A DNA stretch of 64,000 nucleotides from Cellulomonas sp. KRMCY2 (GCF_000526515.1 NZ_JAGF01000001.1:2356001-2420000), one strand, 5' to 3'; shown: positions 54,220 through 62,379, counted from the stretch's first letter. A program made the numbers and translations. The notes: generated from the letters alone by a model not told the origin.

Positions 54220-55344
54220 TTACGGGGTGGATCGACCGCGTATTGACTCGAATGCGGCGAGGGCCTTCTGGTCGGCGTCGGGCAGGGTGTGCAGGTACTT
54301 CTGGGTGGTCATGATCTGGGCGTGGCCCATGCGCTCCATCACGGACTTCAGGTCCGCGCCGCCGGCCAGGAGCCAGGAGGCGTGGGCGTGGCGCAGGTCG
54401 TGCATGCGGACGGGGAAGTCGATGCCGGCGCGTTCGACGGCCGGACGCCAGTAGCGGGCTCGGAAGGTGGATCGTGACAGGGGGCTGCCCTCGGCGATCT
54501 CTCGTGAGGGGAACAGCAGGTCGTCTCGGCTCAAGCCGAGGGTGGCGATCCGTGCGGCGATGGCCTCGACAAGTGCTGATGAGACGGCCAGGGTGCGGGG
54601 TTCGTCGTCCTTGGGGTAGGGCTTGAAGATCATTCGTTGGCCGGTGGGGGAGTCCTTGCTGGAGACCTCGACGATGGTCTCCTGGACGGTGATGGTGCGA
54701 CGTAGGAAGTCGATGTGCAGGGGGCGCAGGGCTACGAGCTCGCCCCAGCGCAGCCCGGTCTCGATCCCGGTGAGCACCAGGACCTTGAACCGGTCGGGCA
54801 CCGCGGCCAGGACCGCGTCGAACTCGTCGGGGGTCAGGATCCGCGACTTCGTGGTGATGACCTTGGGCAGCTCGGTGGCCTCGCAGGGGTTGTAGGCCAG
54901 GATCCTGTCGCGCACGGCCCGGGCGAAGACCGAGTGGAGCATGACGTGGTACTTGGTGATGGACCGGGGAGACAGGCCCTGCGCGGCGGCGAGGGTGACC
55001 CACTCCTGGACGGTCGACGGCATGATCCGAGCCAGGCGCATGGGCCCGAAGAAGGGCACGAAGTGGTTGCGCAGGTAGGACCGGTACCCGGCCCTGGTGC
55101 TGACCTCGAGGTGCCGCGACGGCAGCCAGACCTCCTGGGCGTACTGCTGGAACGTGATCTGGCCGGCCGCCCGATCGACCCACGTGCCGTCGGTGACCTT
55201 GTCGTCTTGCCGGCCGGCAGCGCGCTCGGCCTCGCGCTTGGTGTTGAAGGTGCCCGCGGAGCGGATCTTGCCGTGGCGGTCCCGGTAGACGGCGGTGAAC
55301 CGCGACTTGTCGCCTCGGACGGGTCGCTCGACCACCCAGCCCAT
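54220..55344 (-). CDS. int: Tyrosine recombinase (integrase 3, element 2)
   Basis: 374 residues, complete. The N-terminal arm-binding-like part (RFTAVYRDRHGKIRSAGTFN) is followed by a SAM-like core-binding domain (FQQYAQEVWLPSRHLEVSTR). The catalytic domain has TGLRWGELVALR, HDLRHAHASWLLAGG and MERMGHAQIMTTQKYLHTLP (Tyr). The ATG at 55344 is chosen because GGAGGTGG precedes it; the longer open frame upstream covers the arm repeats. It lies 160 bases left of the second tRNA-derived att and is about two thirds identical to integrase 1 by eye. It should catalyse integration and excision of the 29.8-55.5 kb interval. Confidence 0.92.
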   Translation of the reverse strand: MGWVVERPVRGDKSRFTAVYRDRHGKIRSAGTFNTKREAERAAGRQDDKVTDGTWVDRAAGQITFQQYAQEVWLPSRHLEVSTRAGYRSYLRNHFVPFFGPMRLARIMPSTVQEWVTLAAAQGLSPRSITKYHVMLHSVFARAVRDRILAYNPCEATELPKVITTKSRILTPDEFDAVLAAVPDRFKVLVLTGIETGLRWGELVALRPLHIDFLRRTITVQETIVEVSSKDSPTGQRMIFKPYPKDDEPRTLAVSSALVEAIAARIATLGLSRDDLLFPSREIAEGSPLSRSTFRARYWRPAVERAGIDFPVRMHDLRHAHASWLLAGGADLKSVMERMGHAQIMTTQKYLHTLPDADQKALAAFESIRGRSTP

Positions 55345-55365
55345 CGCCGCCACCTCCAGCGTCCT

Positions 55366-55385
55366 CGTAAGCAGTTCGTAAGCAG
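55366..55385. repeat. GTAAGCAG arm-type repeats beside integrase 3
   Basis: cgtaagcag occurs at 55366 and 55377, 11 bases apart, just upstream of integrase 3. The same pair lies at 29930-29949 near the left att, as expected for the two arms of one attP. Confidence 0.6.
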
Positions 55386-55502
55386 ACATGCCTGGATCCG
55401 GGTGGATCGTGGCGTATCTCAGTGGACCCCGATACCGCCTCTGACCTGGGCAAACGCTCAGATCGATGCTAGTCGGAACCTCGCGAATGGCAAGGTGCTC
55501 CC

Positions 55503-55600
55503 GGCTCATAACCCAGAGGTCGCAGGTTCAAATCCTACCCCCGCTACCAATGTAAGTGCAGGTCAGAGGCCCTTTCGATCTTCGGATCGAGAGGGCCTCT
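55503..55600 (+). other. att site: second tRNA-Met 3' fragment plus hairpin
   Basis: Bases 55503-55547 repeat the 29824-29868 tRNA segment with one substitution, and the hairpin 55565-55600 (agaggccctttcgatc, loop ttcg) repeats 29886-29921. Again no tRNA 5' half is present. In direct orientation with the first copy, it bounds a 25.7-kb element. Confidence 0.85.
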
Positions 55601-55608
55601 GGCGTTCG

Positions 55609-55629
55609 TGTCAACGAGATGTCAACGAG
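55609..55629. repeat. TGTCAACGAG repeats right of att
   Basis: TGTCAACGAG occurs at 55609 and 55620 (11-base spacing) just beyond the second att. It resembles the TGGTCAAC arms beside integrase 1, suggesting that another element of that type begins here. Confidence 0.45.
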
Positions 55630-55673
55630 GGCTGCCTGCGGACGCCTGCGGACTGGCGCGCACTGGGACGGTC

Positions 55674-55749
55674 TCGGATGCTCGGATGCTCGGATGCTCG
55701 GATGCTCGGATGCTCGGATGCTCGGATGCTCGGATGCTCGGATGCTCGG
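55674..55749 (+). repeat. (CGGATGCT)9 microsatellite upstream of the ApeA-like gene
   Basis: Nine perfect 8-base units occupy 55676-55747, ending about 24 bases before the ApeA-like ATG. Unit length is not a multiple of 3, so copy-number change alters both the spacing of upstream signals and the frame of any upstream start. Confidence 0.9.
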
Positions 55750-55770
55750 GTCACAGGGCAGGATGCTTGC

Positions 55771-57198
55771 ATGGAGATCGGGGAGGTCCACCACCTGCGC
55801 TGGTTCCATCCGGGTCGCGATCCTGAACGAGGCGTTCCCGGGTCGTACAAGGTGGACGACGCAGGCAGGATCGAGGTGAGGCTGTACGAGAACTGGGACG
55901 ACCAGGGCTCGCTGGCCCTCATGCCTGCAGAGGACTTCCCGACGATCCTCTACGGCGAGGTGTTCCGCGAGGCAGTGACGCTTGTCGGTTGCCGCGACCT
56001 TGGCGGCAAGACGACGGTTACGAGCCAGCAGGACGTCCGGATCGGTGTGGACTACGGCGTCGAGGGGTTCGTCTACCTATCCGAAGACGAACTGGCACTC
56101 ACCGAAGTGCGCTTCTGCTTCACAGACCAGGAGGCGTGGACGGGTTGGAGTCCGCACCAGGTGGAGCAGTCGCGCGGAGCCAATGGCCTTGAGCGCGCCT
56201 CCGTCCGCTTCGAGCGCCCGCCGGATCTGGAGGTGGGGGTCGACGGTGGACTGCTGCAGCTGCAGGACGACTCGTACCTCCATGAGGACTCGGTGACGCG
56301 CCGGACGACCCTGCAGATTCGAAGCCGGTTTGCCTACCGGTTTGACGAGCCCGTGCCCATCCCGGAGATTATGACCCGGTACGCCTACCCGCTCCAGATT
56401 CTGCTCCTCACAGCCACTGGGAACATGCCTGGCGCGATGTCGATCGTGGGGACCAACCCCGCCTGGTTCGCGCACGGGAAACCGGCCACCGTTCACAGCG
56501 AGTGGGTCTCGATTAGGCGTTACCACGGCGGACCCAGGGGTCTTGCCCCCGGTAGCCTTCGATACCTGCATCTGCTGGACGACTTCGACTTCGTAGCCCA
56601 ACTGCCTCAGGTCCTGGAGGCGGTCGCGCGCCACCGCCTCGCTTTCGAGAGGTACGCGGAGATGCTCTCCGAGCACTCCGTCGGTGACCTGTCACGGTTC
56701 GTCGCAATGACCCGCGTCATCGATGCGTTCGATCGGTCGAGACACCCGGATAAGAAGCGAACGGGACGCTTCAAGGAACCTGTTATGCGCCTCGATGATG
56801 AGGCCGGCGGCTTCGTTGGTCGGCTGGTGGGCAGGGTGCCCGATTGGGGGTTCTACATCGCGGAACTCAGGAACGTGGTGCTGCACGGTGTCGAGAGGAC
56901 GCGAGATCTCGTGCCGGATCCCCGCCCGCTCTTTGCAGCCACGGAGGCGCTCGAACTGCTCTTCGAGATGCACGTTCTAGTCGAGTTCGGCTTCACGGTC
57001 GAGCGCGCCGCGGCGCTCGTCGAACGGCGACACCCGTTCTGGGCACGCCGCAAGACCATCGACGAGTGTTTCCCCGTGCTGGTGGGATTCGTCGGTCGGG
57101 ACTCCAGGGCTGGGCCGCGGGAGGGCGCGAGTCCGTCAGCGTGCGCCCCCGTCGAGGGGGTGGCCTCAGACGGCGGAGGTGTCACGCCCTCCGGGTGA
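55771..57198 (+). CDS. apeA: ApeA-like HEPN abortive-infection protein
   Basis: 475 residues. The N-terminal half fits the ApeA N-terminal domain (HHLRWFHPGRDPERGVPGSY, LTFS-like KVDDAGRIEVRLYE, ILYGEVFREAVTLVGCRDLG). A long middle region follows (YAYPLQILLLTATGNMPGAM, LHLLDDFDFVAQLPQVLEAV). The C-terminal Apea-like HEPN domain carries AELRNVVLHGVER near residues 365-377, the R-N-x-x-x-H active motif. ApeA is known as a single-gene anti-phage system acting by abortive infection, presumably through HEPN RNase activity. The ATG at 55771 begins where the family begins; the open frame upstream runs through the 8-base repeats. The ribosome site is weak (cagga). Confidence 0.78.
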   Translation: MEIGEVHHLRWFHPGRDPERGVPGSYKVDDAGRIEVRLYENWDDQGSLALMPAEDFPTILYGEVFREAVTLVGCRDLGGKTTVTSQQDVRIGVDYGVEGFVYLSEDELALTEVRFCFTDQEAWTGWSPHQVEQSRGANGLERASVRFERPPDLEVGVDGGLLQLQDDSYLHEDSVTRRTTLQIRSRFAYRFDEPVPIPEIMTRYAYPLQILLLTATGNMPGAMSIVGTNPAWFAHGKPATVHSEWVSIRRYHGGPRGLAPGSLRYLHLLDDFDFVAQLPQVLEAVARHRLAFERYAEMLSEHSVGDLSRFVAMTRVIDAFDRSRHPDKKRTGRFKEPVMRLDDEAGGFVGRLVGRVPDWGFYIAELRNVVLHGVERTRDLVPDPRPLFAATEALELLFEMHVLVEFGFTVERAAALVERRHPFWARRKTIDECFPVLVGFVGRDSRAGPREGASPSACAPVEGVASDGGGVTPSG

Positions 57199-57262
57199 TG
57201 ACTGGGTCCGCATCGGCGCGACAGCGCAGGGTGCGGTCGGTGGCGGCTGACAGACTCGCATT

Positions 57263-58879
57263 GTGGTCGACCAACCGAAGACACTTGGCCGCTTCGTCCT
57301 GCGGGCGCGGCGCATCGCGGCGCACTCCCTGGCGAGCGACCGGCAGGCTCTGCTGTCTCTGAGCGAGTTCACGTTGACGGGCCACATCGAGCTGGACGGC
57401 ACGATGCAGATGCGTCGCGCGTTGCCGGACGAGGAAGCCTTCGAGTCGCTGGCCGCGCGGGTACGCCCGGTGCTGGTCAAGACGGAGTCGGTCCACCACG
57501 GGCGGGTCCTCGAAGCCATACAGGCCGCCATCGACGCAACCGAGTCGGAGATCCCCGAGGGCCTTCTGGTCCGGCTCGCAGGTCTGCAGAACGAGTGGCC
57601 TAAGTTCGACCTCGATAGCACCAACGTTCTGCGGTTTGCCATGCAATCCGCCAAGACCGACGGTTCCGAGAGCACTCCACAGGTGTCCGATACCCAGCTG
57701 GCGGCTGCATGGCTCTACGGCGATCTGGTCCATGTCGACACGCGCGGGGACAAGAGCGATGGTCAGCTGTTCCCGGTCAAGGAGCGCTACTCCGCTGCGG
57801 TCACCTACTTCGCTCACGCGGTGGTGCTCACCCTGATGACCTTGGATCTGGTGGTGGCGCTGCATGAGCTTGGAGTGATCGCCCTCGACGAAGACTCGCT
57901 CCGAGAGGATGTCGTGATCGGCGCTGATGAACTCGTGGATGAGGGTGTGGCCTACGTCGGTCCGGTTGGCTCCCCCATGCCGAGCCTCGACATCGCGATT
58001 CAGGAGCCTCCCGAGGGCTTCCGCCCCTTTACGGTCACGGAGCTCTTGCGACAGGTGCCGGCCGGCCAGGTCCAGGTCGTGCTCACCGCACACGGCTCCA
58101 AGGTCGGTGAGTACGAGGCTGCTGTGTCTCGGCGCGGGGAGAAAGACGGTCGGCTGCACTGGGAGGCTCTCGTGGCAGGCGCTGTGACCTTCGAAGTGTC
58201 CTTCGGCGTGGAGGATGAGGAGATCAGGGACAGCCGCTTCGAGGGCATCACGTCACACGCCACGACGAACCGGATGAAGCTCGCCGAGGCGATGCTGGCC
58301 CGCGAGATGGCGACCAGCAGCGAGATCAGCTTCTACGTCGCGGGCCAGAAGTTCTTCGCCCTCGACGTGCCCCCACACGCGGCGGAGGAAGTGACGTACA
58401 TCGATGTCTCCATCGACAGCCTCTACGACCTCGTCGTCATTGAGACCATCACACGCCAAGCTCTGAGACCGATGACCGGTGCCTACAGGAGCGCCGACCG
58501 GGCGCTGTTGCGCCGCACCCGCCTTCTCTGGGAGGGACGGGTCGTTCCGTTCCGATCGGGCCCTCTGTCGACCACTGCACCAGCAGGTGTTGTTCCCCAG
58601 GTGATCGTGATGCCGGCGACCAACCATTCGATCGCCGACACGGAGGTTCCCGTACCCACGACCTTCATCCGGCACCCGCTCATGGCTCCGGAGTCGGTCA
58701 CCGAAGTGCCAGGCAGCGATCCACCGAAGGATCACATGAACATGGTGGTCCCGCGAGACGAGCCGTTCGTCGCCTGGGCACCCGAGAAGCGACAGATCGC
58801 TGGTGACAACGACCTACTAGAACCGACGCCTTGGGGCCTGTCCCACTTCGACGAGCAGGCATTCCTCGGCGAGGGCTGA
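57263..58879 (+). CDS. Unrecognised 538-residue protein next to ApeA-like gene
   Basis: 538 residues, soluble. I recognise no domain. The N-terminal 230 residues look helical (FVLRARRIAAHSLASDRQAL, RALPDEEAFESLAARVRPVL, GRVLEAIQAAIDATESEIPE), with one hydrophobic helix (AVVLTLMTLDLVVALHELGV). The middle (270-420) looks like beta structure (VQVVLTAHGSKVGEYEAAVS, ISFYVAGQKFFALDVPPHAA). The tail is proline-rich. GTG start at 57263, 64 bases after the ApeA-like stop, same strand. The pairing suggests a defence-island neighbour, but there is no sequence evidence of activity. Confidence 0.7.
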   Translation: MVDQPKTLGRFVLRARRIAAHSLASDRQALLSLSEFTLTGHIELDGTMQMRRALPDEEAFESLAARVRPVLVKTESVHHGRVLEAIQAAIDATESEIPEGLLVRLAGLQNEWPKFDLDSTNVLRFAMQSAKTDGSESTPQVSDTQLAAAWLYGDLVHVDTRGDKSDGQLFPVKERYSAAVTYFAHAVVLTLMTLDLVVALHELGVIALDEDSLREDVVIGADELVDEGVAYVGPVGSPMPSLDIAIQEPPEGFRPFTVTELLRQVPAGQVQVVLTAHGSKVGEYEAAVSRRGEKDGRLHWEALVAGAVTFEVSFGVEDEEIRDSRFEGITSHATTNRMKLAEAMLAREMATSSEISFYVAGQKFFALDVPPHAAEEVTYIDVSIDSLYDLVVIETITRQALRPMTGAYRSADRALLRRTRLLWEGRVVPFRSGPLSTTAPAGVVPQVIVMPATNHSIADTEVPVPTTFIRHPLMAPESVTEVPGSDPPKDHMNMVVPRDEPFVAWAPEKRQIAGDNDLLEPTPWGLSHFDEQAFLGEG

Positions 58880-58996
58880 AGGTGCGCATGGCCCCATGGC
58901 GACCACTCGGATCTTTGTGCACGTCCGACGCCGCTCGCCCGTCAGTCGACACGTCACCCCGCGACACGGGAACCCGCGGCTCGCGCTCGAGGTGGG

Positions 58997-59245
58997 TCAG
59001 GTCGTCAGCGCGCGGACGACGTCAACTTCGGGCAGGTCCAGTGCGTCGGCGAGGAGCCGGGTCAGCAGGGCCATAGTGGGGATCAGGTGGTAGACGCTGA
59101 ACTCGATCCGGGGAGCGTCTGTGCGGTCTTCGTCGCGCCACAGGGCGGCCCAGTAGCACTCGAGGAGTGGGTTGTAGCCCCAGATCGACTGCTCGGCCCA
59201 GCCGGGCAGGTTGATGTCGCGCACGAACTCGTCGGCGAGGCTCAT
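58997..59245 (-). CDS. Small hypothetical protein, last gene of coupled operon
   Basis: 82 residues. A W-rich segment (LPGWAEQSIWGYNPLLECYW, AALWRDEDRTDAPRIEFSVY) is followed by a leucine-rich end (PTMALLTRLLADALDLPEVD). No known family. Its ATG overlaps the stop of the 449-residue gene by 4 bases (ATGA), so it is coupled to it. This gene order is one I associate with actinobacterial integrative elements, but I cannot name a function. Confidence 0.6.
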   Translation of the reverse strand: MSLADEFVRDINLPGWAEQSIWGYNPLLECYWAALWRDEDRTDAPRIEFSVYHLIPTMALLTRLLADALDLPEVDVVRALTT

Positions 59246-60591
59246 GCGTCCACCTGCAAGCCGATCGGCTCGACGTCGACGACCCGGTCCGCCTGGGCGT
59301 GGACGAGTGCCGGCCCGAGCGCGGGGGTTGGGCTCGGGTGACTGCGAAGGTCCTGGTAGAGCCTGCTGACCTCGTCGAGTTGACGCTCCGGTGCGGGCGC
59401 GAGCCTGCCGTCCAAGCGCGCACGTACCAATTCCGGGTGGTCGGTGATCTCGTCGCCGGTCAGTGCCCGTGCGGGGACGTAGACGGTGCTGGTGCGGGTG
59501 ATCTTGGCGAAGGTCCGGGCGTTGTGGTCGGCGACCTCGGTCATCAGTGCGACCGCTCCGCCGAGGGCGGCGCCCGTCCGGCGGATGGTCGGGTCCGCCT
59601 CACGCGCCCTTCCCGGGCCCGACAGAGGCGCCACGGCGGGCAAGAGGCGCGCGAGTGCGGTCAAGTCGGCGCGGACGAGGTCGTCGTGCGGGACTGGGCT
59701 GACCAGCGCGGCGAGCTTGCTGCCCAGGGTTTGCCAGCTCCGACCGCGTGCGACGAGCGTGCTGGCTGGGCCGGTGGGGCCGGCGTGGAACGCGGCGGCG
59801 TGGGCGTGCACGGCGATGCCGATCGTGGCGAGGTCGCGCAGGGTGGCCACGGAGCGGTCGGGTGAGTTCACCAGTTCCCAGGCCCGTTGTCGCACGCGGG
59901 CGAGGCGGTCGGTGAGCTCGATGAGGACGTCGCCGGTGCGCACGCGGGAGGCGATCAGGCCGATGTCGGGCAGGGGGCGTGGGTCGCGTGACTCGGTTGC
60001 TCGGGCGAGGTCTCGGGCGGCGAGGGTGACGTGCTGCATGCCGGGCAACCACGAACGAACGGTGGTCCACGGGACTCCGGTCTGCCCGACGCGGAGTGCC
60101 AGCGCGTCCTCCACCGAGGCCGTGGTCAGGGCGAGGGCAGCGACCTGGGCCAGCGCGGCGTCGCGGGCGTCGGCCGCCTCAAGGACGTGGGCATTCGGGG
60201 AGCGCGGCGAACCGGCGAGGTCGTGGTGGACCGAGACGAGGTCGGTGGCGGCCCGGATGGCCTGGGCAGCTCGACCCCAGGCGCCATGAGGGCCGGCGAT
60301 CAGTGACGGGTGGGGCCGTTCGACGCCGATAGTCTCGGTGATCGTCGCGGCGAGGTGGAGCGCGGCGGCTTCGACGGGGTCGGGGTGCAGGGCTGAGCGC
60401 ACCCCTGCGGCGCGGCCGGGACCGATCAATGCCCACACGTGGGCCTCGAGGGCGGACAGGACGGCGTGCCGGTCCGTGACGACGGACAGGGCACTGTTGC
60501 GATCGTCCATCCGGACGGACGTCGAACGCCGACCGTCCTCGATCAACGTCGTGGCCTGAGCGATCAGGTCCCGGTAGGCCGCGGGCGTCAT
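59242..60591 (-). CDS. Helical hypothetical protein of mobile-element type
   Basis: 449 residues, alanine-rich and almost entirely helical (QATTLIEDGRRSTSVRMDDR, LHLAATITETIGVERPHPSL, VLEAADARDAALAQVAALAL, LPDIGLIASRVRTGDVLIEL). No catalytic motif or membrane helix is visible. The ATG overlaps the stop of an upstream, IS-truncated gene (ATGA), and the stop overlaps the next gene, making a three-gene coupled unit. Unknown function; by context a conjugative or integrative element accessory. Confidence 0.7.
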   Translation of the reverse strand: MTPAAYRDLIAQATTLIEDGRRSTSVRMDDRNSALSVVTDRHAVLSALEAHVWALIGPGRAAGVRSALHPDPVEAAALHLAATITETIGVERPHPSLIAGPHGAWGRAAQAIRAATDLVSVHHDLAGSPRSPNAHVLEAADARDAALAQVAALALTTASVEDALALRVGQTGVPWTTVRSWLPGMQHVTLAARDLARATESRDPRPLPDIGLIASRVRTGDVLIELTDRLARVRQRAWELVNSPDRSVATLRDLATIGIAVHAHAAAFHAGPTGPASTLVARGRSWQTLGSKLAALVSPVPHDDLVRADLTALARLLPAVAPLSGPGRAREADPTIRRTGAALGGAVALMTEVADHNARTFAKITRTSTVYVPARALTGDEITDHPELVRARLDGRLAPAPERQLDEVSRLYQDLRSHPSPTPALGPALVHAQADRVVDVEPIGLQVDA

Positions 60592-60709
60592 GGCCGGGGC
60601 CCGAGGATCTTCTCCCGCGCACGACGCAGAGCGGCCTCCACGTCGGCCAGGGTCAGGACGTCGGCAATCGTCAGGTCCGCGTCGAACAGGTCCGAGGCGC
60701 GGTTCAGCG
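60588..60709 (-). pseudogene. C-terminal remnant of an IS-truncated gene
   Basis: The last ~40 codons (LNRASDLFDADLTIADVLTL, EAALRRAREKILGPRP) remain with their stop at 60588. The rest is replaced by the ISL3 element beginning near 60710. The original gene would have been the first of the coupled operon. Confidence 0.6.
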
Positions 60710-62095
60710 GCTCTTCACGATCCGGGGTGTAGTCGGGGTCTGAAGCCGCCTGCTTCCAGGAGTGATCGGGCGATGTAGTGGGTGAGGTTGCGGAAGCCGA
60801 GGGCGGAGCCGCGGAGGTGTTCGAGGCGGCCGTTGATCGCCTCCGTCGGCCCGTTGCTCGTGCCGGGACGGTCGAAGTAGGCCAGGACGTCAACGGCGCG
60901 CTTCTTCAGGGTGCGCCCGAGGGTGATGATCTCGCTCAGGGCGGCGGGAACGCCGCTGCTGACCGAGGCGATCAGCTTCTCCATCAGCGCACGGCCGGTG
61001 GCGCGGTCGGGGTGGCGGTAGGCGGCGATCATCCGCTGGTAGATCCCCCAGGTGGCTTCGACTTCGACGTGCTCGTCGGCTGCGAACAACGCCTCGATCC
61101 GTGCCGTCTGCTTCTCGGTGAGCAGGTCAGCCCCGGTGTGCAGGGTCCGCCTGGCCCGGTAGAGCGGATCGCTGGCGCGTCCGCGGTGGCCGTGGAGCTC
61201 CTGCTGGACCCGGCGCCGGCAGCGGTCCAGAGCGTCGCCGGCCAGGCGGACGACGTGGAAGGGGTCCATCACCGCGACGGCGTCGGGCAGTTCCTCGCTG
61301 GTGGCGGTCTTGAACCCGGTGAAGCCGTCCATCGCGACGACCTCGACGCCGGCCCGCCAGGACTCACCTCGCTCGGCGAGCCAGGTCTTGAACGCCTGCT
61401 TCGAGCGACCCTCGACCATGTCCAGCAACCGCGCCGGGCCGGTGCCCTCGCGGATCGCAGTGAGGTCGATGATCACGGTGACGTACTTGTCCCCGCGCCG
61501 GGTGTGCCTCCAGACGTGCTCATCGACTCCTACGGCGCGCACACCCTCGAACCGGCCCGGATCGTCGATCAGGACCCGGCGCCCCTCGGCCAAGACCGCA
61601 GTATTGGCGGCGTCCCACGAGACCGCGAGACCCTCGGCGATACGGGACACGGTCAAGTGCTGCACCACCAGCCCCTCAAGAGCCCACCGCAGCGCCCGGC
61701 GAGACAACTTCGCCCTGGGCTCGGCCGCCCTCGAGGCGTCCTGCCGCCAGACGTGGCCGCACCCCGAACACCGGTAGCGCCGCAGCCTGACCTCCAGCAC
61801 CGTGGGGCGCCACCCGAACGGTTCATGCGCGAGCCGACGAGTGACCGTGTCCCTCGCCGCCTCCTCGCACCCACACCGCCGGCACCACGCATCCGGCTCC
61901 ACGACACGACAGGCCAACACCGCCCGGCCGAGCTCGACGCGCTGTCCAACCACGACGAGGCCGAGCTCGTCCAGGCGCGCGAACGTGGTCAGGTCAGGGG
62001 CAGCGAAGGTAGCGTCAGGCACGTCGAGGTCTTCCCGGTGGGCAGTGTGAGAACTTCCATCTTCGGAAGACCTCGACCCCTACCCGCTCAGCGAC
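60710..62095 (-). mobile_element. ISL3-family element
   Basis: An intact ISL3 transposase gene with the left end at about 60710 (ggctcttcacgatccgggg, of the ISL3 type). The right end is placed around 62095 only approximately, because I could not align a matching inverted repeat there. Confidence 0.65.
60715..62022 (-). CDS. ISL3 transposase
   Basis: 435 residues, complete. An N-terminal zinc ribbon (CRRCGCEEAARDTVTRRLAH, RYRCSGCGHVWRQD), an HTH (LTVSRIAEGLAVSWDAANTA), and a DDE_Tnp_ISL3 core (VRAVGVDEHVWRHTRRGDKY, EVVAMDGFTGFKTATSEELP, AVAVMDPFHVVRLAGDALDR, RPGTSNGPTEAINGRLEHLR) are all in order with catalytic acids present. Probably active. Start at ATG 62022. It interrupts the coupled operon on its left. 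Confidence 0.9.
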   Translation of the reverse strand: MPDATFAAPDLTTFARLDELGLVVVGQRVELGRAVLACRVVEPDAWCRRCGCEEAARDTVTRRLAHEPFGWRPTVLEVRLRRYRCSGCGHVWRQDASRAAEPRAKLSRRALRWALEGLVVQHLTVSRIAEGLAVSWDAANTAVLAEGRRVLIDDPGRFEGVRAVGVDEHVWRHTRRGDKYVTVIIDLTAIREGTGPARLLDMVEGRSKQAFKTWLAERGESWRAGVEVVAMDGFTGFKTATSEELPDAVAVMDPFHVVRLAGDALDRCRRRVQQELHGHRGRASDPLYRARRTLHTGADLLTEKQTARIEALFAADEHVEVEATWGIYQRMIAAYRHPDRATGRALMEKLIASVSSGVPAALSEIITLGRTLKKRAVDVLAYFDRPGTSNGPTEAINGRLEHLRGSALGFRNLTHYIARSLLEAGGFRPRLHPGS

Positions 62096-62157
62096 GCGCC
62101 CACCCCGACTCCACCCTCATCTGCGAAGAGCCCGATAGTCTCACCCCGAACAGGCGG

Positions 62158-62379
62158 ATGACGCGACGAGAGGCTCAACTGTTGGCAATCTCCGACGACA
62201 CCGCCGCTGGATGTCGCCACCTCTTCGCAGACCAACGGCGGCGGATGAACCACTACTGGTTCGGAGATGCGCCGAAGGCCCTGCGGGCTGGAGTCGAGCT
62301 CCAAGTTGCGATCATCGCGGCTTCCTACGGTCTAGACGTGGACGACGAACTGGCACGGGCTCACCCACGAGACGATTAG
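62158..62379 (+). CDS. Small hypothetical protein
   Basis: 73 residues (MTRREAQLLAISDDTAAGCR, HLFADQRRRMNHYWFGDAPK, GVELQVAIIAASYGLDVDDE). No family recognised. ATG at 62158 with aggcgg upstream. The frame is open much further upstream, but that part is antisense to the ISL3 transposase and is not coding. Evidence is modest: plausible ribosome site and balanced composition. Confidence 0.45.
   Translation: MTRREAQLLAISDDTAAGCRHLFADQRRRMNHYWFGDAPKALRAGVELQVAIIAASYGLDVDDELARAHPRDD

Noticed and set aside
55674-55749. CRISPR-like repeat array
   Set aside because: The 8-base units are directly adjacent without spacers; it is a microsatellite. No cas genes are nearby.
54715-55770. Upstream extension of the ApeA-like frame
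   Set aside because: The extension is antisense to integrase 3 and passes through the att site and the 8-base repeats; family similarity starts at the ATG at 55771.
60778-62157. Plus-strand open frame over the ISL3 transposase
   Set aside because: Antisense to an intact transposase; only the last 73 codons, from the ATG at 62158, are kept as a possible gene.
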